Positions 5,698 to 5,989 of a DNA stretch of 5,989 nucleotides are shown piece after piece (the first letter of the stretch is position 1; the number at the start of each line of letters is the position of its first letter). Under the pieces are notes generated by a model. It searched no databases and was not told the origin of the DNA. It was given only the letters and a program-made list of their open reading frames with translations. Source of the DNA: Planctomycetota bacterium (lineage in GTDB: Bacteria; Planctomycetota; Brocadiia; JAJRTI01); assembly GCA_024278415.1 (NCBI GenBank), contig JAJRTI010000533.1, forward strand, positions 1 through 5,989, read 5' to 3'. Made by a program: the position numbers and the translations under genes.

Positions 5698-5989
5698 CTA
5701 TTGCGGCTTGGGCTCCAACTCGCGCAGGAGCTTGGCGAACTCGGGGGCGGCACGATACTTGTTCCACACCGGGCTGTGGCGGATACCGTCGACGTCTTTG
5801 TATCCCAACTCAATTGCGCGCGCAAGCGGCGCGCGCGCGCTTGCGCCATCGTTTGTGCCGGCGAGGTAGAGCGCCAGATTGACATGGGCGGCTGGATCGA
5901 ACGGACTCAGCTCGATCGTCTTCTTGCCGGCCTCAACCGCGCGCGCGGCCAGTCCTTCGCACCAAAAAGCCTGTGCGAGGTAGAACCAC
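5698..5989 (-). CDS. C-terminal part of a tetratricopeptide-repeat (TPR) protein, truncated at the right edge
   Basis: The minus-strand frame is open from the right edge to TAG at 5698-5700 and gives 96 residues beginning WFYLAQAF; no start codon is in the window. Residues 1-31 fit a TPR unit: Trp, Leu, Ala, Ala and Pro fall at consensus positions 4, 7, 8, 20 and 32. Residues 32-63 fit a second unit with Leu38, Ala39, Ala51, Leu55 and Ala58 in place. The tail (LGYKDVDGIRHSPVWNKYR, then FAKLLREL) resembles the helical cap that often ends TPR proteins, with small charged helices after the last repeat. TPR units form helical hairpins that bind partner proteins, so the full protein may be a scaffold, or have a catalytic or membrane N-terminal domain that cannot be seen here. 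It lies 179 bp upstream of the co-directional sialidase-fold gene; whether they share a transcript is unclear given the hairpins between them. Confidence 0.8.
   Translation of the reverse strand, partial: WFYLAQAFWCEGLAARAVEAGKKTIELSPFDPAAHVNLALYLAGTNDGASARAPLARAIELGYKDVDGIRHSPVWNKYRAAPEFAKLLRELEPKPQ

Noticed and set aside
5519..5767. N-terminal extension of the sialidase-fold protein to an ATG at 5767.
   Set aside because: It would overlap the TPR gene end, cross both hairpins, and place the signal peptide 90 or more residues into the protein.
5667..5885. A 72-residue minus-strand open frame at the right end.
   Set aside because: It is Ser/Arg/Pro-rich in another frame over the TPR coding region, whose own frame gives well-placed TPR consensus residues.
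1..5989. CRISPR, tRNA, insertion sequence, toxin-antitoxin or defence genes.
   Set aside because: I found no repeat-spacer pattern, cloverleaf sequence, transposase motif or paired small genes; all coding space is accounted for by the five genes described.

Overview
This window is GC-rich bacterial DNA that reads as ordinary chromosome. It holds five protein-coding genes, two of them cut by the window edges, and no recognisable RNA gene, insertion sequence, phage gene or CRISPR array. The mix of genes (a B12-dependent ribonucleotide reductase, a secreted sialidase-fold protein with an N-terminal DUF1080/LamG-like domain, a sorbose-phosphate-reductase-like dehydrogenase, a lone RsbW-like kinase and a TPR protein) would suit Planctomycetes or another uncultured, polysaccharide-degrading lineage near the PVC group. 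That is a guess from gene content only; there is no rRNA or phylogenetic marker here good enough to place it by eye.

Layout, left half, plus strand: the 3' part of a class II ribonucleotide reductase gene (1-1707) is followed after 38 bp by a 504-residue zinc-dependent MDR dehydrogenase (1746-3260) with a good ribosome binding site. The two are probably co-transcribed. After a 114-bp spacer carrying a plausible sigma-70-type promoter comes a 164-residue GHKL/HATPase protein of the anti-sigma-factor (RsbW) type (3375-3869).

Right half, minus strand: a 547-residue exported Asp-box (sialidase-fold) protein (3875-5518) runs convergently into the RsbW-like gene with only 5 bp between the stop codons. 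Upstream of it lies a 179-bp spacer with two inverted repeats, then the C-terminal 96 residues of a TPR protein (5698-5989) that enters from the right edge.

The genes do not form one obvious pathway. The reductase makes deoxynucleotides, the dehydrogenase probably acts on a sugar or polyol, the small kinase is a likely regulator, and the exported protein probably binds or cleaves glycans outside the cytoplasm. I see no clearly undescribed multi-gene system. The points most worth a second look are the approximately 86-residue insertion inside the catalytic zinc site of the dehydrogenase, the altered catalytic residues of the sialidase-fold protein, and the inverted repeats between the two minus-strand genes.
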